A stretch of 64,000 nt of DNA. Origin: Saccharothrix coeruleofusca. GTDB taxonomy: Bacteria > Actinomycetota > Actinomycetes > Mycobacteriales > Pseudonocardiaceae. Made by a program: the position numbers and the translations under genes. The first letter of the stretch is position 1. Each line of letters begins with the position of its first letter. Below the pieces are notes generated by a model. The model saw only the letters and a program-made list of their open reading frames with translations, searched no databases and had not been told where the DNA came from. Positions 26,005 to 37,430 of the stretch are shown piece after piece. The stretch is from assembly GCF_014648515.1 (NCBI RefSeq), contig NZ_BMRG01000015.1:111823-175822 (forward strand), written 5' to 3'.

Positions 26005-28563
26005 TCAGCGCTCGGGGGCCGCCTCTTTCCGCATTCCCTTCGGCGACCGGGTGCGCCGCCACCACTTGTCGACCTCGACGACGGCGTAGGCCACGACGGC
26101 CAGCCCCACCAACGGCAGCCACGCGCTCCACCCGATGGGCGCGGTGTGGAACAGCGCGTTCATCACCGGCGTGTAGGTCAGCAGCAGTTGCAGCACGACG
26201 GTGACGACGATGCCGATCAACAGCCACGGGTTGCGGCGCACGCCCACGCGCGGGCGCAGGTTCTCCAAGGAGCGGCAGTTGAACAGATAGGCGATCTGGG
26301 CCGCGACGAACACGTTGACCGCGACGGTGCGCGCCTGGTCGACCGGACCGTCGAAGAGGTGGAAGGCGGCGAACGACCCGGCCAGCAGCACCACGGAGAC
26401 GAGCAGGACGCGCTGCGCCAGGCTCGCCGTGAGCAGGGGCAGCGACGGCGGCAGCGGTGGGCGGCGCATGACGTCGGGCTCGCGCGGTTCGAAGGCCAGC
26501 GTCAGCCCCAGCGCCACGGCGGTGGTCATGTTGATCCACAGGATCTGCACCGGCAGGATCGGCAGGGCGGTGCCCAGCAGGATGGCGGTGAGGATGACCA
26601 GGCCCTCGGCCATGTTGGTGGGCAGGGTCCAGATGATGAACTTGCGCAGGTTGTCGAAGACCGCCCGGCCCTCCTCCACCGCGGCGCGGATGGAGGAGAA
26701 GTTGTCGTCGGTCAGCACCATGTCGGCGGCTTGCTTGGCGACCTCGGTGCCGCCCCGGCCCATCGCGACGCCGATGTCGGCGCGGCGCAGGGCGGGGGCG
26801 TCGTTGACCCCGTCGCCGGTCATCGCCACCACGTGGCCGTCCGCCTGGAACCGCTTGACCAGCCGCAGCTTCTCCTCCGGCGAGACCCGCGCGTGCACGG
26901 CGCCGGGTGCGAGGGAGAAGTGCTCGGCGATGGCGCGGGCGGTGCCGAGGTGGTCGCCGGTGATCATGCGGACCTCGATGCCCGCCTCCTGGCAGGCCCG
27001 CACCGCTTCCAGCGCCTCGGGGCGCGGTGGGTCGTGCATCGCCTGCAGTCCCAGGAACACGGCCCCGCGCAGGGCTTCCTCGGTCAGCGGGGTGTCCTCG
27101 GGAACCTCGGCGCGGGCGAACGCGAGCACGCGCAGCCCCCGGCCCGCCAGCTCCTCGGCGTCGCGGTGGTCGGCGTCGCCGGTGAACTCGGCGATGCGCT
27201 CCACCGCCCCCTTGAGGTAGACCACGCCGCCGGTGTGGCGGGTCGCCATGAACCGCCGCTGCGAGGTGAAGGGCAGCTCGTCCACCCGCTCGGGCACGTC
27301 GTCGCGGCTGAGCCCGGCCTTGCGGGCGGAGACCACGAGCGCGGCTTCGGTGGGGTCGCCGACCGCGGTCCACCGGTCGTCCTGGCGGACCACGTCGGCG
27401 TCGTTGCACGCCAGCCCGGCCAGCAGGACCTCGCGCACGGCGGGGGGCGCGGACGGGTGCCGGGCCACCGGCGAGTAGCCGATGCCGTCGACCTCCCAGC
27501 GGTCGCCGCCCGCGACGACGTGGCGCACGGTCATGGCGTTGGCGGTGAGGGTGCCGGTCTTGTCGGTGCAGATGACGGTGGTGCTGCCCAGCGTCTCCAC
27601 GGCGGGCAGCCTGCGGATGACGGCGTTGCGGCGGGCCATCCGCGCCACGCCGATCGCCAGCGTCACGGTGACCGCGGCGGGCAGGCCCTCGGGGATGGCG
27701 CCCACGGCCAGCGCGACGGCGGCGGTGACCATGTCCGCGAACGGCTCGCCGCGCAGCAGGCCGATGACCACGCTGAGCACCGCCAGGCCGAGGATGCCCG
27801 CCGTGAGCACCCGGCTGAACCTGGCCAGCTTGCGCGTCAGCGGCGTCTGCACGGTCGTGGTCGAGCCGACCAGCCGGTGCACGTGCCCGATCTCGGTGTC
27901 CGCGCCGGTCTCGACGACGACGCCGCGTCCGCCGCCGGTGGTCACCAGCGTGCCGGAGTAGGCCATGTCGGCGCGGTCGGCCAGCGCGGTGTCGTGCGGG
28001 ACGGGCAGCGGGTTCTTGAGCACCGGCCGCGACTCTCCGGTCAGCGCCGACTCGTCGACGCGCAGCTCCCTGCTGCGCACCAGGCGCAGGTCGGCGGGCA
28101 CCTGGTCGCCCTCCTCCAGCACCACCAGGTCGCCGGGCACCAGCTCGTCCGAGGCGACCCGCGCGGCCACGCCGTCGCGCACCACGGTGGCCTCGGTGCG
28201 GACCATCGCCTCCAGCGCGTCCAGCGCGCGTTCGGCCCTGACCTCCTGCAGGTAGCCGACGATCGCGTTGACCAGGACCACCGCCAGCACCACCGAGGCG
28301 TCCACGGTCTCGCCCAGCGCGAAGGTCAGCGCCGCCGCGCCCAGCAGCACGTAGATCAGCGGGTTGTGGAACTGCGCGAGCATCCGCCGCAGCCTGCCGG
28401 GGCCGCGGTGCTCGGGCAGCCGGTTGGGCCCCAGCTCGGCCAGCCGCCGGGCCGCCGCGGCGGCGGACAGGCCGGTGTCCGCGTCGGTCTCGGCCAGCAG
28501 CACGACCTCGTGCACCGGCATCCCGTGCGGCGCGGCCTCGCGCTCAGCCGTGGCCGACGGCAC
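26005..28563 (-). CDS. cation-translocating P-type ATPase, Ca2+-ATPase-like (P2A)
   Basis: An 852-residue P-type ATPase with ten predicted helices. The actuator motif is DESALTGES, the phosphorylation site CTDKTGTLT (Asp), the hinge [12 protein letters not shown], and M4 carries [18 protein letters not shown], the ion-binding signature of SERCA-like pumps; [18 protein letters not shown] is the M6 region. It likely exports Ca2+ or Mn2+. The GTG start at 28563 has GGAGG six bases upstream and overlaps the preceding CBS gene by 20 bases. It is the last gene of a four-gene operon (USP, USP, CBS, ATPase) with a DosR-like box. A second, different P-type ATPase lies at 53-56 kb. Confidence 0.93.
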   Translation of the reverse strand: MPSATAEREAAPHGMPVHEVVLLAETDADTGLSAAAAARRLAELGPNRLPEHRGPGRLRRMLAQFHNPLIYVLLGAAALTFALGETVDASVVLAVVLVNAIVGYLQEVRAERALDALEAMVRTEATVVRDGVAARVASDELVPGDLVVLEEGDQVPADLRLVRSRELRVDESALTGESRPVLKNPLPVPHDTALADRADMAYSGTLVTTGGGRGVVVETGADTEIGHVHRLVGSTTTVQTPLTRKLARFSRVLTAGILGLAVLSVVIGLLRGEPFADMVTAAVALAVGAIPEGLPAAVTVTLAIGVARMARRNAVIRRLPAVETLGSTTVICTDKTGTLTANAMTVRHVVAGGDRWEVDGIGYSPVARHPSAPPAVREVLLAGLACNDADVVRQDDRWTAVGDPTEAALVVSARKAGLSRDDVPERVDELPFTSQRRFMATRHTGGVVYLKGAVERIAEFTGDADHRDAEELAGRGLRVLAFARAEVPEDTPLTEEALRGAVFLGLQAMHDPPRPEALEAVRACQEAGIEVRMITGDHLGTARAIAEHFSLAPGAVHARVSPEEKLRLVKRFQADGHVVAMTGDGVNDAPALRRADIGVAMGRGGTEVAKQAADMVLTDDNFSSIRAAVEEGRAVFDNLRKFIIWTLPTNMAEGLVILTAILLGTALPILPVQILWINMTTAVALGLTLAFEPREPDVMRRPPLPPSLPLLTASLAQRVLLVSVVLLAGSFAAFHLFDGPVDQARTVAVNVFVAAQIAYLFNCRSLENLRPRVGVRRNPWLLIGIVVTVVLQLLLTYTPVMNALFHTAPIGWSAWLPLVGLAVVAYAVVEVDKWWRRTRSPKGMRKEAAPER

Positions 28564-29167
28564 GACCGACCTCCGGGAAGCTGACGTCGACCACGCCCGC
28601 CACCGCGCCCGCGAGCACGGTGGCGACGTGCCGGTCCCGCTCGTCACCCAATGAGTCCACTATGGACACATGACCGTCCACTGCGGACACCTCCCAGCGG
28701 TGCGGGTCGGCGTAGAGGCCCAGCCGGTACCGGACTTCCTTCTCCAAGGTGCGGTCGTCGCGGCTGATCGCCCGCAGCATGTCGCGCCGGGTGACCACGC
28801 CGACCAGTCGCCTGCCGTCCACCACGCAGGCGCTGCGCACCCCGTGGTGCAGCATCAACCGGGCCAGTTCGGCCACGTCCGTGCCCGGCGAAGCGCCGAC
28901 GACCGGTTGGCTCATCACCTCGGCGACGGTCCGGCACGGCACCGGCCGCCCGCGCCACGGCTCCCGCCCCAGCAGCGAGCGCGGGTCCACCGGCAGCCGG
29001 TCGCGCAGCGCGTCGGCCTCGGTGACCACCCCGACCAGCGCGCCCCGGTCGTCGACCACCGGCAGGGTGGTGAACCCCCTGGCGGCCAGCAGTGCCGCCG
29101 CCTCGCGCGCCGAGGACTCGGGCGAGACGGTGACCACGTCGCGGGTCATCAGATCGCGGACCCTCAT
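28544..29167 (-). CDS. tandem CBS-domain protein with C-terminal BON-like domain
   Basis: A 207-residue cytosolic protein. Two CBS motifs (MTRDVVTVSPESS at residues 7-19 and VMSQPVVGASPGTD near residue 85) form a Bateman module that usually binds AMP, ATP or NAD(H). The last 65 residues resemble a BON domain (VSAVDGHVSIVDSLGDE). The start ATG overlaps the stop of the upstream USP gene (ATGA), and its own 3' end overlaps the ATPase start. The CBS module may tie pump or stress-protein activity to adenylate energy charge. Confidence 0.9.
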   Translation of the reverse strand: MRVRDLMTRDVVTVSPESSAREAAALLAARGFTTLPVVDDRGALVGVVTEADALRDRLPVDPRSLLGREPWRGRPVPCRTVAEVMSQPVVGASPGTDVAELARLMLHHGVRSACVVDGRRLVGVVTRRDMLRAISRDDRTLEKEVRYRLGLYADPHRWEVSAVDGHVSIVDSLGDERDRHVATVLAGAVAGVVDVSFPEVGRAVGHG

Positions 29168-29709
29168 CGCCCGGCCTCCCGCGCGCTCTCCTGGGCGCTC
29201 TCCTGGGCGCTGTCCTGGGCGCTGTCCTGGGCACTGCCCTGGGCCGGTTCCCGCGCCACCCCGGCCGCGGTCGGGTCGTGGCGGGCATCGCCGGGCGGCA
29301 GCACGACGACCGGCACGGTCGCGTGCCGCACGCAGTGGCTGCTGGTGCTGCCCAGCACGACCTGGCGCAACCGGCTGCCGCTGTGCGAGGCCACCACCAG
29401 CATCGCCGCGTCGCGGGCCTGCTCCTCCAGCACCCGCGCCGCCAGGCCGCGCACGCACAGGCGCACCACCTGCGGCAGTTCCCGGCCCTCGGCCGCGACC
29501 GCGCGCAGCGCGTCGTCCACCAGCGCCTCCGAACGCGCGCGGGCCTCCTGCTCGCTGGTCATCGCCCAGTCGGCCAGCGGCTCGTAGGAGTAGGCGTTGA
29601 CCACGTGCAGCGGCACCTGACGCCGCACCGCCTCGTCCACCGCCCAGCGCAGGGCGCGCTCACCCGCGGCGGTCCCGTCGATCCCGACCACGATCGGACC
29701 AGTGCTCAC
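29164..29709 (-). CDS. universal stress protein with repetitive Ala-Gln-Asp/Glu tail
   Basis: A 181-residue UspA-fold protein. The N-terminal IVVGIDGTAAGERAL and the nucleotide site ASHSGSRLRQVVLGSTSSHC fit the ATP-binding G-2X-G-9X-GS pattern with Ser replacing the first Gly. After residue 150 a hydrophilic tail holds five tandem tetrapeptides (SAQD/SAQE), encoded by a 12-bp repeat, so its length may vary between strains. The GTG start overlaps the preceding USP stop (GTGA), and its stop overlaps the CBS start: a fully coupled operon. Confidence 0.9.
   Translation of the reverse strand: MSTGPIVVGIDGTAAGERALRWAVDEAVRRQVPLHVVNAYSYEPLADWAMTSEQEARARSEALVDDALRAVAAEGRELPQVVRLCVRGLAARVLEEQARDAAMLVVASHSGSRLRQVVLGSTSSHCVRHATVPVVVLPPGDARHDPTAAGVAREPAQGSAQDSAQDSAQESAQESAREAGR
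29183..29242 (-). repeat. five 12-bp tandem repeats in the USP C-terminus
   Basis: Five in-frame copies (plus-strand unit GCGCTSTCCTGG, last one degenerate) encode the SAQD/SAQE tail of the universal stress protein. The unit resembles the GCGCCGTCCTGA repeat at 63969-64000, which encodes an AQDG linker in another USP gene. Confidence 0.85.
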
Positions 29710-30164
29710 GACTCCACCTCGCTCGACTCGGACTTGGTCTCGGATTGGCGCAGCACGACCACGGGGCACGCCGCGTGGTGCACGCAGTGGGAGCTGACCG
29801 AACCCAGCAGCACCCGTCGGACGGGCCCGGCGCCGCGGCTGCCGACCACCAGCAGCGCGGCCTCCCGCGACGCCTCGACCAGCACGTCGCGGGCGTCGCC
29901 CTCGGTCAGGACCGGGCGCACGTCGCCCGCGACGTCGGCCACCAGGTCCGCCAGCACGGCCTGGGCCTGCCCGCGCAGCACCTCCCGGTCCAGCCCCGCC
30001 GCCACGGCCGCCGACATGGGCCCGATCACCACCGGGTAGTCCACGTGCCAGGCCAGGACCGCGTCGACCGCGACACCGCGCAGCCCGCCCTCCTCGACCG
30101 CCCACCGCAGCGCGGCCCGGCTGGCGGGCGATCCGTCCACGCCCACCACGATCCTGTCGTCCAT
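29706..30164 (-). CDS. universal stress protein, single domain
   Basis: A 152-residue cytosolic UspA-type protein, first gene of the USP-USP-CBS-ATPase operon. The ATP-binding site VVGSRGAGPVRRVLLGSVSS follows the G-2X-G-9X-GS rule. It is closely similar over its length to the USP at 62797-63276 (both start with MD and share ARDVLV, RGAGPVR and CVHHAxCPVVV), so the two are recent paralogues. ATG 30164 has GAGGAGAAGAG upstream, and a palindromic DosR-like box lies 81-94 bp before the start. Confidence 0.93.
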   Translation of the reverse strand: MDDRIVVGVDGSPASRAALRWAVEEGGLRGVAVDAVLAWHVDYPVVIGPMSAAVAAGLDREVLRGQAQAVLADLVADVAGDVRPVLTEGDARDVLVEASREAALLVVGSRGAGPVRRVLLGSVSSHCVHHAACPVVVLRQSETKSESSEVES

Positions 30165-30219
30165 CTCTTCTCCTCCTCGGCTGTTCTGCTCCCAGCGTCG
30201 CAGCGGACGACGACCAAGA

Positions 30220-30278
30220 TCAGTGGCCGCGGTCCCGCCCGGGCGGGACTTTCGTCCCGGCCGGTCCGGGAACCGGGC
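30220..30278 (-). pseudogene. remnant of a DUF1918 gene (last about 19 codons)
   Basis: Directly after the stop of the tandem USP gene, the minus strand reads VLSPVPGPAGTKVPPGRDRGH and then a stop. This parallels the end of the intact DUF1918 gene at 63330-63560 (VVPAPRPGTKVPARWDRRH, stop), and the nucleotides around both stops are also alike. No start remains. The fragment contains the DosR-like box of the downstream USP operon, which may be why it was kept. Confidence 0.6.
30245..30258. promoter_or_regulatory. DosR-like box upstream of the USP-USP-CBS-ATPase operon
   Basis: GGGACTTTCGTCCC, extendable to a 6-bp-arm palindrome CGGGAC/GTCCCG, lies 81-94 bp upstream of the USP start at 30164. 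It matches the core of the mycobacterial DosR/DevR binding palindrome. Confidence 0.75.
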
Positions 30279-31154
30279 TCAGGACTTCTTCCCCTCGCGC
30301 GGCCGGACGACGGCCAGGGGGCAGCGGGCGTGGTGGAGCAGGGACCGGCTGGTCGAGCCCAGCAGCATCCCGGCGAAACCGCCGAGGCCGTGGCTGCCCA
30401 CCACCAGCAGCTGGGCACCTTCCGCGGCGCCCAGCAGCGCCTTGGCCGGGCGCTCGTGCAGCACCAGGCGGTTCACCGGGACGTCCGGGTACTTCTCCTG
30501 CCAGCCCGCCAGGCGCTCGGCCAGCACGCGCAGCTCCTCCTGCTCGACCTGCGACCAGTCCACGGTGAAGCGGGAGTGGTAGGCGCTGTCGACCAGGAAG
30601 TCGGTCCAGGCGATGACGGCGGTGAGCGGGGCGCCGCGCAACGACGCCTCCTCGAACGCGAAGGCGACCGCGTCCTCGCTGGTCGGCGAGCCGTCCACGC
30701 CGACGACGACCGGCCCATCGGCCGGGCTCTCGTCGCGGACCACGACCACCGGGCACTCGCCGTGCGCGGTGACCGCCACCGCCACGGAGCCGACGAGCAG
30801 GCTGGACAGGCCGGTGTGGCCGCGCGAGCCCAGGACGACCAGCCGGGCACCCCTGGATGCCGACACCAGTGCCGCGACGGGGTGGCCGACGGCCACCGAG
30901 GTCTCCACCGGCACGTCGGCGACGGCGCGGGCGGCGGCCGCGGCCTGCTCGACCCACTGCCCGCCCTGCTCCTCGAACGCCCGCTGCACCTCGCGGGCGG
31001 CCACGACGACTTCCGGGTAACCGCTGACCGGCAGCTGGTAGGCGTGCACGAGGCGGAGCGGCGCGCGGTGGCGGGCGGCTTGCTCCGCCGCCCACCGGGT
31101 GGCCGCCAACGCCGACGCCGAGCCGTCCACTCCAACCACGATCGGGGCACTCAT
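30279..31154 (-). CDS. tandem-domain universal stress protein
   Basis: A 291-residue protein made of two Usp domains (residues 1-145 and 148-290). Each begins with VVVGVDGS and ends with a nucleotide-binding GSxGxxG...GS loop (GSRGHTGLSSLLVGSVAVAV and GSHGLGGFAGMLLGSTSRSL). The arrangement and length match the tandem USPs of the M. tuberculosis DosR regulon such as Rv2623, an ATP-binding growth regulator. It is divergent from the Acg-like gene at 31400; each promoter has its own DosR-like box. The C-terminal domain closely resembles the partial gene at the right edge of the window. Confidence 0.93.
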   Translation of the reverse strand: MSAPIVVGVDGSASALAATRWAAEQAARHRAPLRLVHAYQLPVSGYPEVVVAAREVQRAFEEQGGQWVEQAAAAARAVADVPVETSVAVGHPVAALVSASRGARLVVLGSRGHTGLSSLLVGSVAVAVTAHGECPVVVVRDESPADGPVVVGVDGSPTSEDAVAFAFEEASLRGAPLTAVIAWTDFLVDSAYHSRFTVDWSQVEQEELRVLAERLAGWQEKYPDVPVNRLVLHERPAKALLGAAEGAQLLVVGSHGLGGFAGMLLGSTSRSLLHHARCPLAVVRPREGKKS

Positions 31155-31260
31155 CACAGGGTCCTCTCCATGTCCACCGCTGCCTGCCACACTCGTGCGG
31201 GCAGCCCGCCGGTTGCCGTCCTCGGGTTCCGACGCTAGGCGGTCCGGGCGCGCTCGGCAG

Positions 31261-31274
31261 CGGTCCTCGGTCCC
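31261..31274. promoter_or_regulatory. DosR-like box upstream of the tandem USP gene
   Basis: Read on the minus strand it is GGGACCGAGGACCG, 107-120 bp upstream of the USP start at 31154. It fits GGGACNNNGGNCC with one degenerate end. Confidence 0.5.
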
Positions 31275-31335
31275 GGTCCGACAGGGTCCGATGGCCGGGG
31301 TGCGACCGGGCCGTGCCGTCGCACCCGGTCTGCTC

Positions 31336-31349
31336 GGGACCTTCGGCCG
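31336..31349. promoter_or_regulatory. DosR-like box upstream of the Acg-like gene
   Basis: GGGACCTTCGGCCG differs from the best local consensus GGGACYTTCGGCCC only at the last base. It lies 51-82 bp upstream of the two candidate starts of the nitroreductase-like gene. Confidence 0.7.
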
Positions 31350-31399
31350 TGTGGCTTGCCCGGGTTCCGGCGGACAGTGGTTGACAGGGGTCCGAACAG

Positions 31400-32188
31400 G
31401 TGAAACGGGTGAACGGGATGACGAGTGCGACCGGGGTGCTGGGGCTCGACGAGGCGGAGGTGGCCGAGGTCGTCGCGACTGCGGCACCCGCCCCCGGCGC
31501 ACGCGGCACGCGGTCGTGGTGGTTCCGCCTGGACGAGGACCGCATCGAGCTGCACGCCGACGCCGGGGACCGCGAACTGCGCCTGGCCTGCGGCACCGCG
31601 CTGTTCAACCTGCGCCTGGCGCTGCGCGGGCACGGCATCCGACCACTGGTCACCCTGCTGCCCGGAGCCGACGCGCCCGGCGCGCTGGCCACCGTCCGCC
31701 GAGGCGGCCGCCGCGAACTCGACGACGAGACCCGAGCGCTGATCGGGGCGACGGCGGGCGCGGTGGCGGACCGCGCTCCCCTGCTCGACACGCCCGTCCC
31801 CGCCGCGCACCGGCACGCCATGGTGCGCGCCGCCGAGCGGGAGCGCTCCTGGCTGCACGTCGTGACCGACCCCCGCGAACGCGCCCTGGTGCGGCGGCTG
31901 GTGGCCGAAGCGCACCCCACGCCCGATCACAACCCGCTGATCGCGGTGCTCTGCTCGTTCCACGACGAGCCCAGGGCCGAACTGCAGGCCGGTCAGGCGC
32001 TGCGGCGCGTGCTGCTGACAGCCGCAGGGCTCGACCTGTCCGCGACGGTCCTGCCGGGGGTGGCCGGGGTGCGCGAGGAGCTGCGCCGGGCGCTCGGCGG
32101 GGTGATCGTGCCGCAGGCCGTGCTGCGCGTCGGACCCGGCTCGCCGGTGCCCCGACGTGCCGGTGGGGCCGGTCCCACCAGGTGGTGA
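31400..32188 (+). CDS. Acg-type nitroreductase-like protein (short/degenerate member)
   Basis: A 262-residue protein related to the Acg (Rv2032)/Rv3131 family of DosR-regulated flavin-fold proteins. Recognisable parts are RLDEDRIELHADAGDRELRL (residues 43-62), ALFNLRLALRGHG and the C-terminal PQAVLRVGPGSP. Compared with the intact homologue at 57735 (330 aa), the N-terminal RAPSVHNTQPW flavin-contact motif is replaced by PAPGARGTRSWW and some 70 internal residues are missing. FMN binding is therefore doubtful; a ligand- or flavin-sequestering role has been proposed for Acg itself. The start could be GTG 31400 or ATG 31418. The terminator stem overlaps its last codons. Confidence 0.8.
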   Translation: MKRVNGMTSATGVLGLDEAEVAEVVATAAPAPGARGTRSWWFRLDEDRIELHADAGDRELRLACGTALFNLRLALRGHGIRPLVTLLPGADAPGALATVRRGGRRELDDETRALIGATAGAVADRAPLLDTPVPAAHRHAMVRAAERERSWLHVVTDPRERALVRRLVAEAHPTPDHNPLIAVLCSFHDEPRAELQAGQALRRVLLTAAGLDLSATVLPGVAGVREELRRALGGVIVPQAVLRVGPGSPVPRRAGGAGPTRW

Positions 32189-32203
32189 GACCGGCCCCAC
32201 CGG
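32160..32203. terminator. hairpin terminator spanning the Acg-like stop codon
   Basis: A perfect 15-bp stem (CCGGTGGGGCCGGTC / GACCGGCCCCACCGG) with a 14-base loop encloses the TGA stop at 32186-32188. It also serves the convergent alcohol dehydrogenase gene ending at 32214. The last residues of the Acg-like protein are dictated by the stem. Confidence 0.8.
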
Positions 32204-32213
32204 GCCTGGGCCG

Positions 32214-33224
32214 TCAGAACCGGATGACCAGCCGCGCGGGCACCCGGCCGTCGAGCACCTCGGCGAAGGAGTCGTTGACCTCCTCCAGCTCGCGGGTCTG
32301 GGCCACCACCTCGGTGCGCCCGGCGGCGTGCAGCGCGAACACCTCGGCCAGGTCGGCGCGGGTGCCCACGATGGAGCCGACCACGCTGATGCCCTTGAGC
32401 ACCACGTCGAACACCGGCAGCTCCAGCCTGCCGTCGGCGGGCAGACCAACGCACACCAGCCTGCCGCCGCGCCGCAGCGACTCGAACGCCTGCCGGAAGC
32501 TGCGCGGCGAGGCCGCCGTGGCGATGGCCACGTCCGCCCCGCCCAGCGCCCGGATCTCGGCGACCGGGTCGCCCTCGGCCGCGTTGACGGTGTGGTCGGC
32601 TCCCAGCTCGCGGGCCAGCTCCAGCTTGGCCGCCTCCACGTCCACCGCCACGGTGAACCCGCCCGCGATCCGCGCGTACTGCAGCGCCAGGTGCCCCAGG
32701 CCGCCGATGCCGAACACCGCGACCCGCTCGGCCGAGCGCACCCCCGCGACCTTGACTGCCTTGTAGGTGGTGACACCGGCGCACGTCAGCGGGGCAGCGT
32801 CCACACTGGACACGCCATCCGGCACGGGCACCACGTACCGCGCGTCCGCCAGGGTCTGCTCCGCGTAGCAGCCGTCCACCGAGTACCCGGTGTTGCGCTG
32901 CCGCTCGCACAGCGTCTCCCACCCCGACACGCAGTAGGAGCACTCGCCGCAGGCGCGCCCCAGCCACGGGATCGCCACCCTCGTGCCGATCCGCGCGGGG
33001 TCGACACCCGCGCCGACCGCCTCGACCACACCGACGCCCTCGTGCCCCGGCACGAACGGCGGGCTCGGCTTGACCGGCCAGTCGCCGTTGGCGGCGTGGA
33101 TGTCGGTGTGGCAGATGCCCGACGCCTCCAAGCGCACCCGGACCTGCCCCGCGCCGGGCTCCGGCACCGGCACCTCCCGGACCTCCAGCGGCGCGCCCAG
33201 TTGCGTGACGACTGCTTCCCTCAC
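32214..33224 (-). CDS. zinc-dependent alcohol dehydrogenase (AdhP type)
   Basis: A 336-residue medium-chain dehydrogenase that interconverts primary alcohols and aldehydes with NAD(H). The catalytic zinc ligands are in SGICHTD (Cys, residues 34-40) and PGHEGVG (His), the four structural-zinc cysteines in CGECSYCVSGWETLC, and the Rossmann motif GIGGLGHLALQ. It matches the single-subunit ethanol/propanol AdhP group. In this hypoxia-type island it could regenerate NAD+ by reducing aldehydes. The GTG at 33224 has AGGAG five bases upstream; a DosR-like box is 80-93 bp upstream. Confidence 0.93.
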   Translation of the reverse strand: MREAVVTQLGAPLEVREVPVPEPGAGQVRVRLEASGICHTDIHAANGDWPVKPSPPFVPGHEGVGVVEAVGAGVDPARIGTRVAIPWLGRACGECSYCVSGWETLCERQRNTGYSVDGCYAEQTLADARYVVPVPDGVSSVDAAPLTCAGVTTYKAVKVAGVRSAERVAVFGIGGLGHLALQYARIAGGFTVAVDVEAAKLELARELGADHTVNAAEGDPVAEIRALGGADVAIATAASPRSFRQAFESLRRGGRLVCVGLPADGRLELPVFDVVLKGISVVGSIVGTRADLAEVFALHAAGRTEVVAQTRELEEVNDSFAEVLDGRVPARLVIRF

Positions 33225-33303
33225 CGCGACTCCTCGTGATCAGCGCGATTCCACAACCGCGAATCCACAGCGGAGTCTGGTTCGGCGCGGCCACCCGGCG
33301 CCC

Positions 33304-33317
33304 CGGTCGGAAGTCCC
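33304..33317. promoter_or_regulatory. DosR-like box between the alcohol dehydrogenase and DUF6544 genes
   Basis: The minus strand reads GGGACTTCCGACCG. It is 80-93 bp upstream of the dehydrogenase start and 71-84 bp upstream of the divergent gene at 33388, so it may serve both. Confidence 0.65.
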
Positions 33318-33387
33318 GTGCCGACCGTTGCCTTGGACCCTGCCGCCCGCCCCGGCGGCGGCGCAGCCTGGGAGGTGGAGGTGCACC

Positions 33388-34122
33388 ATGCCGCACATCG
33401 GCGCCACGCGGATCGACCACGTCACCGCGGCCGAGATCGCCCGCCTGCCCGAGCCCGCACAGCGCTACCTGAGGTTCACGCGCGTGCCCGGACAGCCGGT
33501 CGACCGGTCGTTCCAGGCCACCACGCACGGCTTCTTCCGCCTGCGCCCCGACCGGCGCTGGACCGCCTGCACCAGCGAGCAGCACAACAGCGCCGCGGAC
33601 CTGACCCGCGACTACCGGATGCGGCTCAGGCTCGCCCACCTCGTCCCGGTGCGGGCCGAGGACGGCTACGCGGACGGCCACGGCCGGGTGCACGCCACCG
33701 CGCTGGGCCTGTTCACCGTCGCCGACGGCCACGGCCCCGAGTACGACCTCGGCGAGCTGGTCACCTTCCTGGCCGACGCCGTCCTGCTGGCCCCGTCGAT
33801 GCTGCTGCGCCTGCCCGTCGAGTGGACCGCGGTGGACGAGCACGCCTTCGAGCTGACCCTGGCCGACCGCGGCAACTCGGTCACCGCGCGCGTCACCGTG
33901 GACGACCGGGGCGCACCCCGCGAGTTCACCACCGAGGACCGCTGGGCCGACCTGCCCGAGGGCCTGGTCAAGACCCGCTGGTCGGTCCAGGTCGACGGGT
34001 GGTGCCTGGTGGTGGGCCGGATGCGGCCACGGCGGGCCACCGCCGCGTGGCGGCTGCCCGACGGGCCGTTCGCCTACGCGCAGTTCGACTACACCGGCGC
34101 GGAGATCACCTACAACCCGTGA
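33388..34122 (+). CDS. DUF6544-family protein
   Basis: A 244-residue protein of unknown function. The N-terminal [20 protein letters not shown] (residues 20-39), the tryptophan-rich start of a beta domain ([12 protein letters not shown]) and the alternating strands to the end ([17 protein letters not shown]) are typical of DUF6544 beta-barrel-like proteins. There is no clear signal peptide; one or two moderately hydrophobic stretches near residues 130-150 are too short for confident membrane helices. The start has GGGAGGTGGAGG upstream. It lies between the hypoxia-type alcohol dehydrogenase and devR and likely belongs to the same regulon. Confidence 0.75.
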   Translation: MPHIGATRIDHVTAAEIARLPEPAQRYLRFTRVPGQPVDRSFQATTHGFFRLRPDRRWTACTSEQHNSAADLTRDYRMRLRLAHLVPVRAEDGYADGHGRVHATALGLFTVADGHGPEYDLGELVTFLADAVLLAPSMLLRLPVEWTAVDEHAFELTLADRGNSVTARVTVDDRGAPREFTTEDRWADLPEGLVKTRWSVQVDGWCLVVGRMRPRRATAAWRLPDGPFAYAQFDYTGAEITYNP

Positions 34123-34203
34123 TCCCGCGCTGCGGGCGCGGGGTGGCGGCGGGAGGATCGGCGGTGCCGCCCGCCGCCGCCCGGGACGTTGAGCGCGGCG
34201 CAG

Positions 34204-34221
34204 CAGGGTCTTTGGACCCTG
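34204..34221. promoter_or_regulatory. palindromic DosR-like box upstream of devR
   Basis: CAGGGTCTTTGGACCCTG has 7-bp arms and a 4-base centre, 57-74 bp before the response-regulator start. It differs from the other boxes by T instead of A in the left half (GGGTC) but keeps GGGnC-4-GnCCC symmetry, consistent with autoregulation. Confidence 0.6.
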
Positions 34222-34277
34222 TGCCGCGGCGGCGGTGTCGGCGAAGGTCGTTGGCAGGCGAAGAAGGAGTGGATTCA

Positions 34278-34931
34278 GTGGCGCGGGTGTTCCTGGTGGA
34301 CGACCACGAGGTGGTCCGGGTGGGGGTCCGGGAGCTGCTCAACAGCGGCGAGGACCTCGAAGTCGTGGGCGAGGCCGCCTCGGTGGCCGAGGCGCTGGCC
34401 AGGGTGCCGGGCAGCGGCGCGGAGGTGGCGGTGCTGGACGTGCGGCTGCCCGACGGCAACGGCATCGAGCTGTGCCGGGAGCTGCGCTCGCGGATGCCGG
34501 AGCTGAAGTGCCTGATGCTGACCTCGTTCACCGACGACGAGGCCCTGTTCGACGCGATCATGGCCGGGGCCTCGGGTTTCGTGCTCAAGCGCATCCTCGG
34601 CAACGACCTGCAGAACGCGGTGCGCACGGTCGCCGCGGGCGGGTCGCTGCTGGACGCCCGCTCGACCGCGGCGCTGCTCAACCGCATCCGCCGGGAGCGG
34701 GAGGAGGGCGACCCGCTGCGCGCGCTCACCGAGCAGGAGCGCACCGTGTTCGACTACATCGGCGAGGGCCTGACCAACCGGCAGATCGCGGAGAAGATGT
34801 TTCTGGCCGAGAAGACGGTCAAGAACTACGTCTCGCACCTGCTGGCCAAGCTCGGCCTGGAACGCCGCACGCAGGCCGCGGTGCTGTCGACGAAGCTGCG
34901 CAGGGCGGGCGCGCCGAGCAACGAGGAGTAG
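34278..34931 (+). CDS. devR: DosR/DevR-type response regulator (NarL/LuxR family)
   Basis: A 217-residue regulator with a receiver domain (1-120) and a LuxR-type HTH (145-210). It has the same length as M. tuberculosis DosR and aligns without gaps to the sequence I know. The acidic pair is D8/D9, the phosphoacceptor D54 ([11 protein letters not shown]), T82 and K104 complete the switch, and the recognition helix AEKTVKNYV puts K179, K182 and N183 at the DNA-contact positions of DosR. It should activate hypoxia/NO genes by binding the GGGAC-type boxes seen throughout 30-64 kb. The GTG at 34278 has AAGGAG nine bases upstream. It converges with its probable kinase. Confidence 0.93.
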   Translation: MARVFLVDDHEVVRVGVRELLNSGEDLEVVGEAASVAEALARVPGSGAEVAVLDVRLPDGNGIELCRELRSRMPELKCLMLTSFTDDEALFDAIMAGASGFVLKRILGNDLQNAVRTVAAGGSLLDARSTAALLNRIRREREEGDPLRALTEQERTVFDYIGEGLTNRQIAEKMFLAEKTVKNYVSHLLAKLGLERRTQAAVLSTKLRRAGAPSNEE

Positions 34932-34983
34932 CCCGGCGCCCGGTTCGCGGTGCCGCCCGATCGCCGGGTTCCCGGGTGGCCGG

Positions 34984-37427
<2,444 letters not shown>

Positions 37428-37430
37428 CCC

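Noticed and set aside
31155-31920. Minus-strand extension of the USP frame through 31.2-31.9 kb
   Set aside because: It is antisense to the Acg-like gene; Usp homology begins at ATG 31154.
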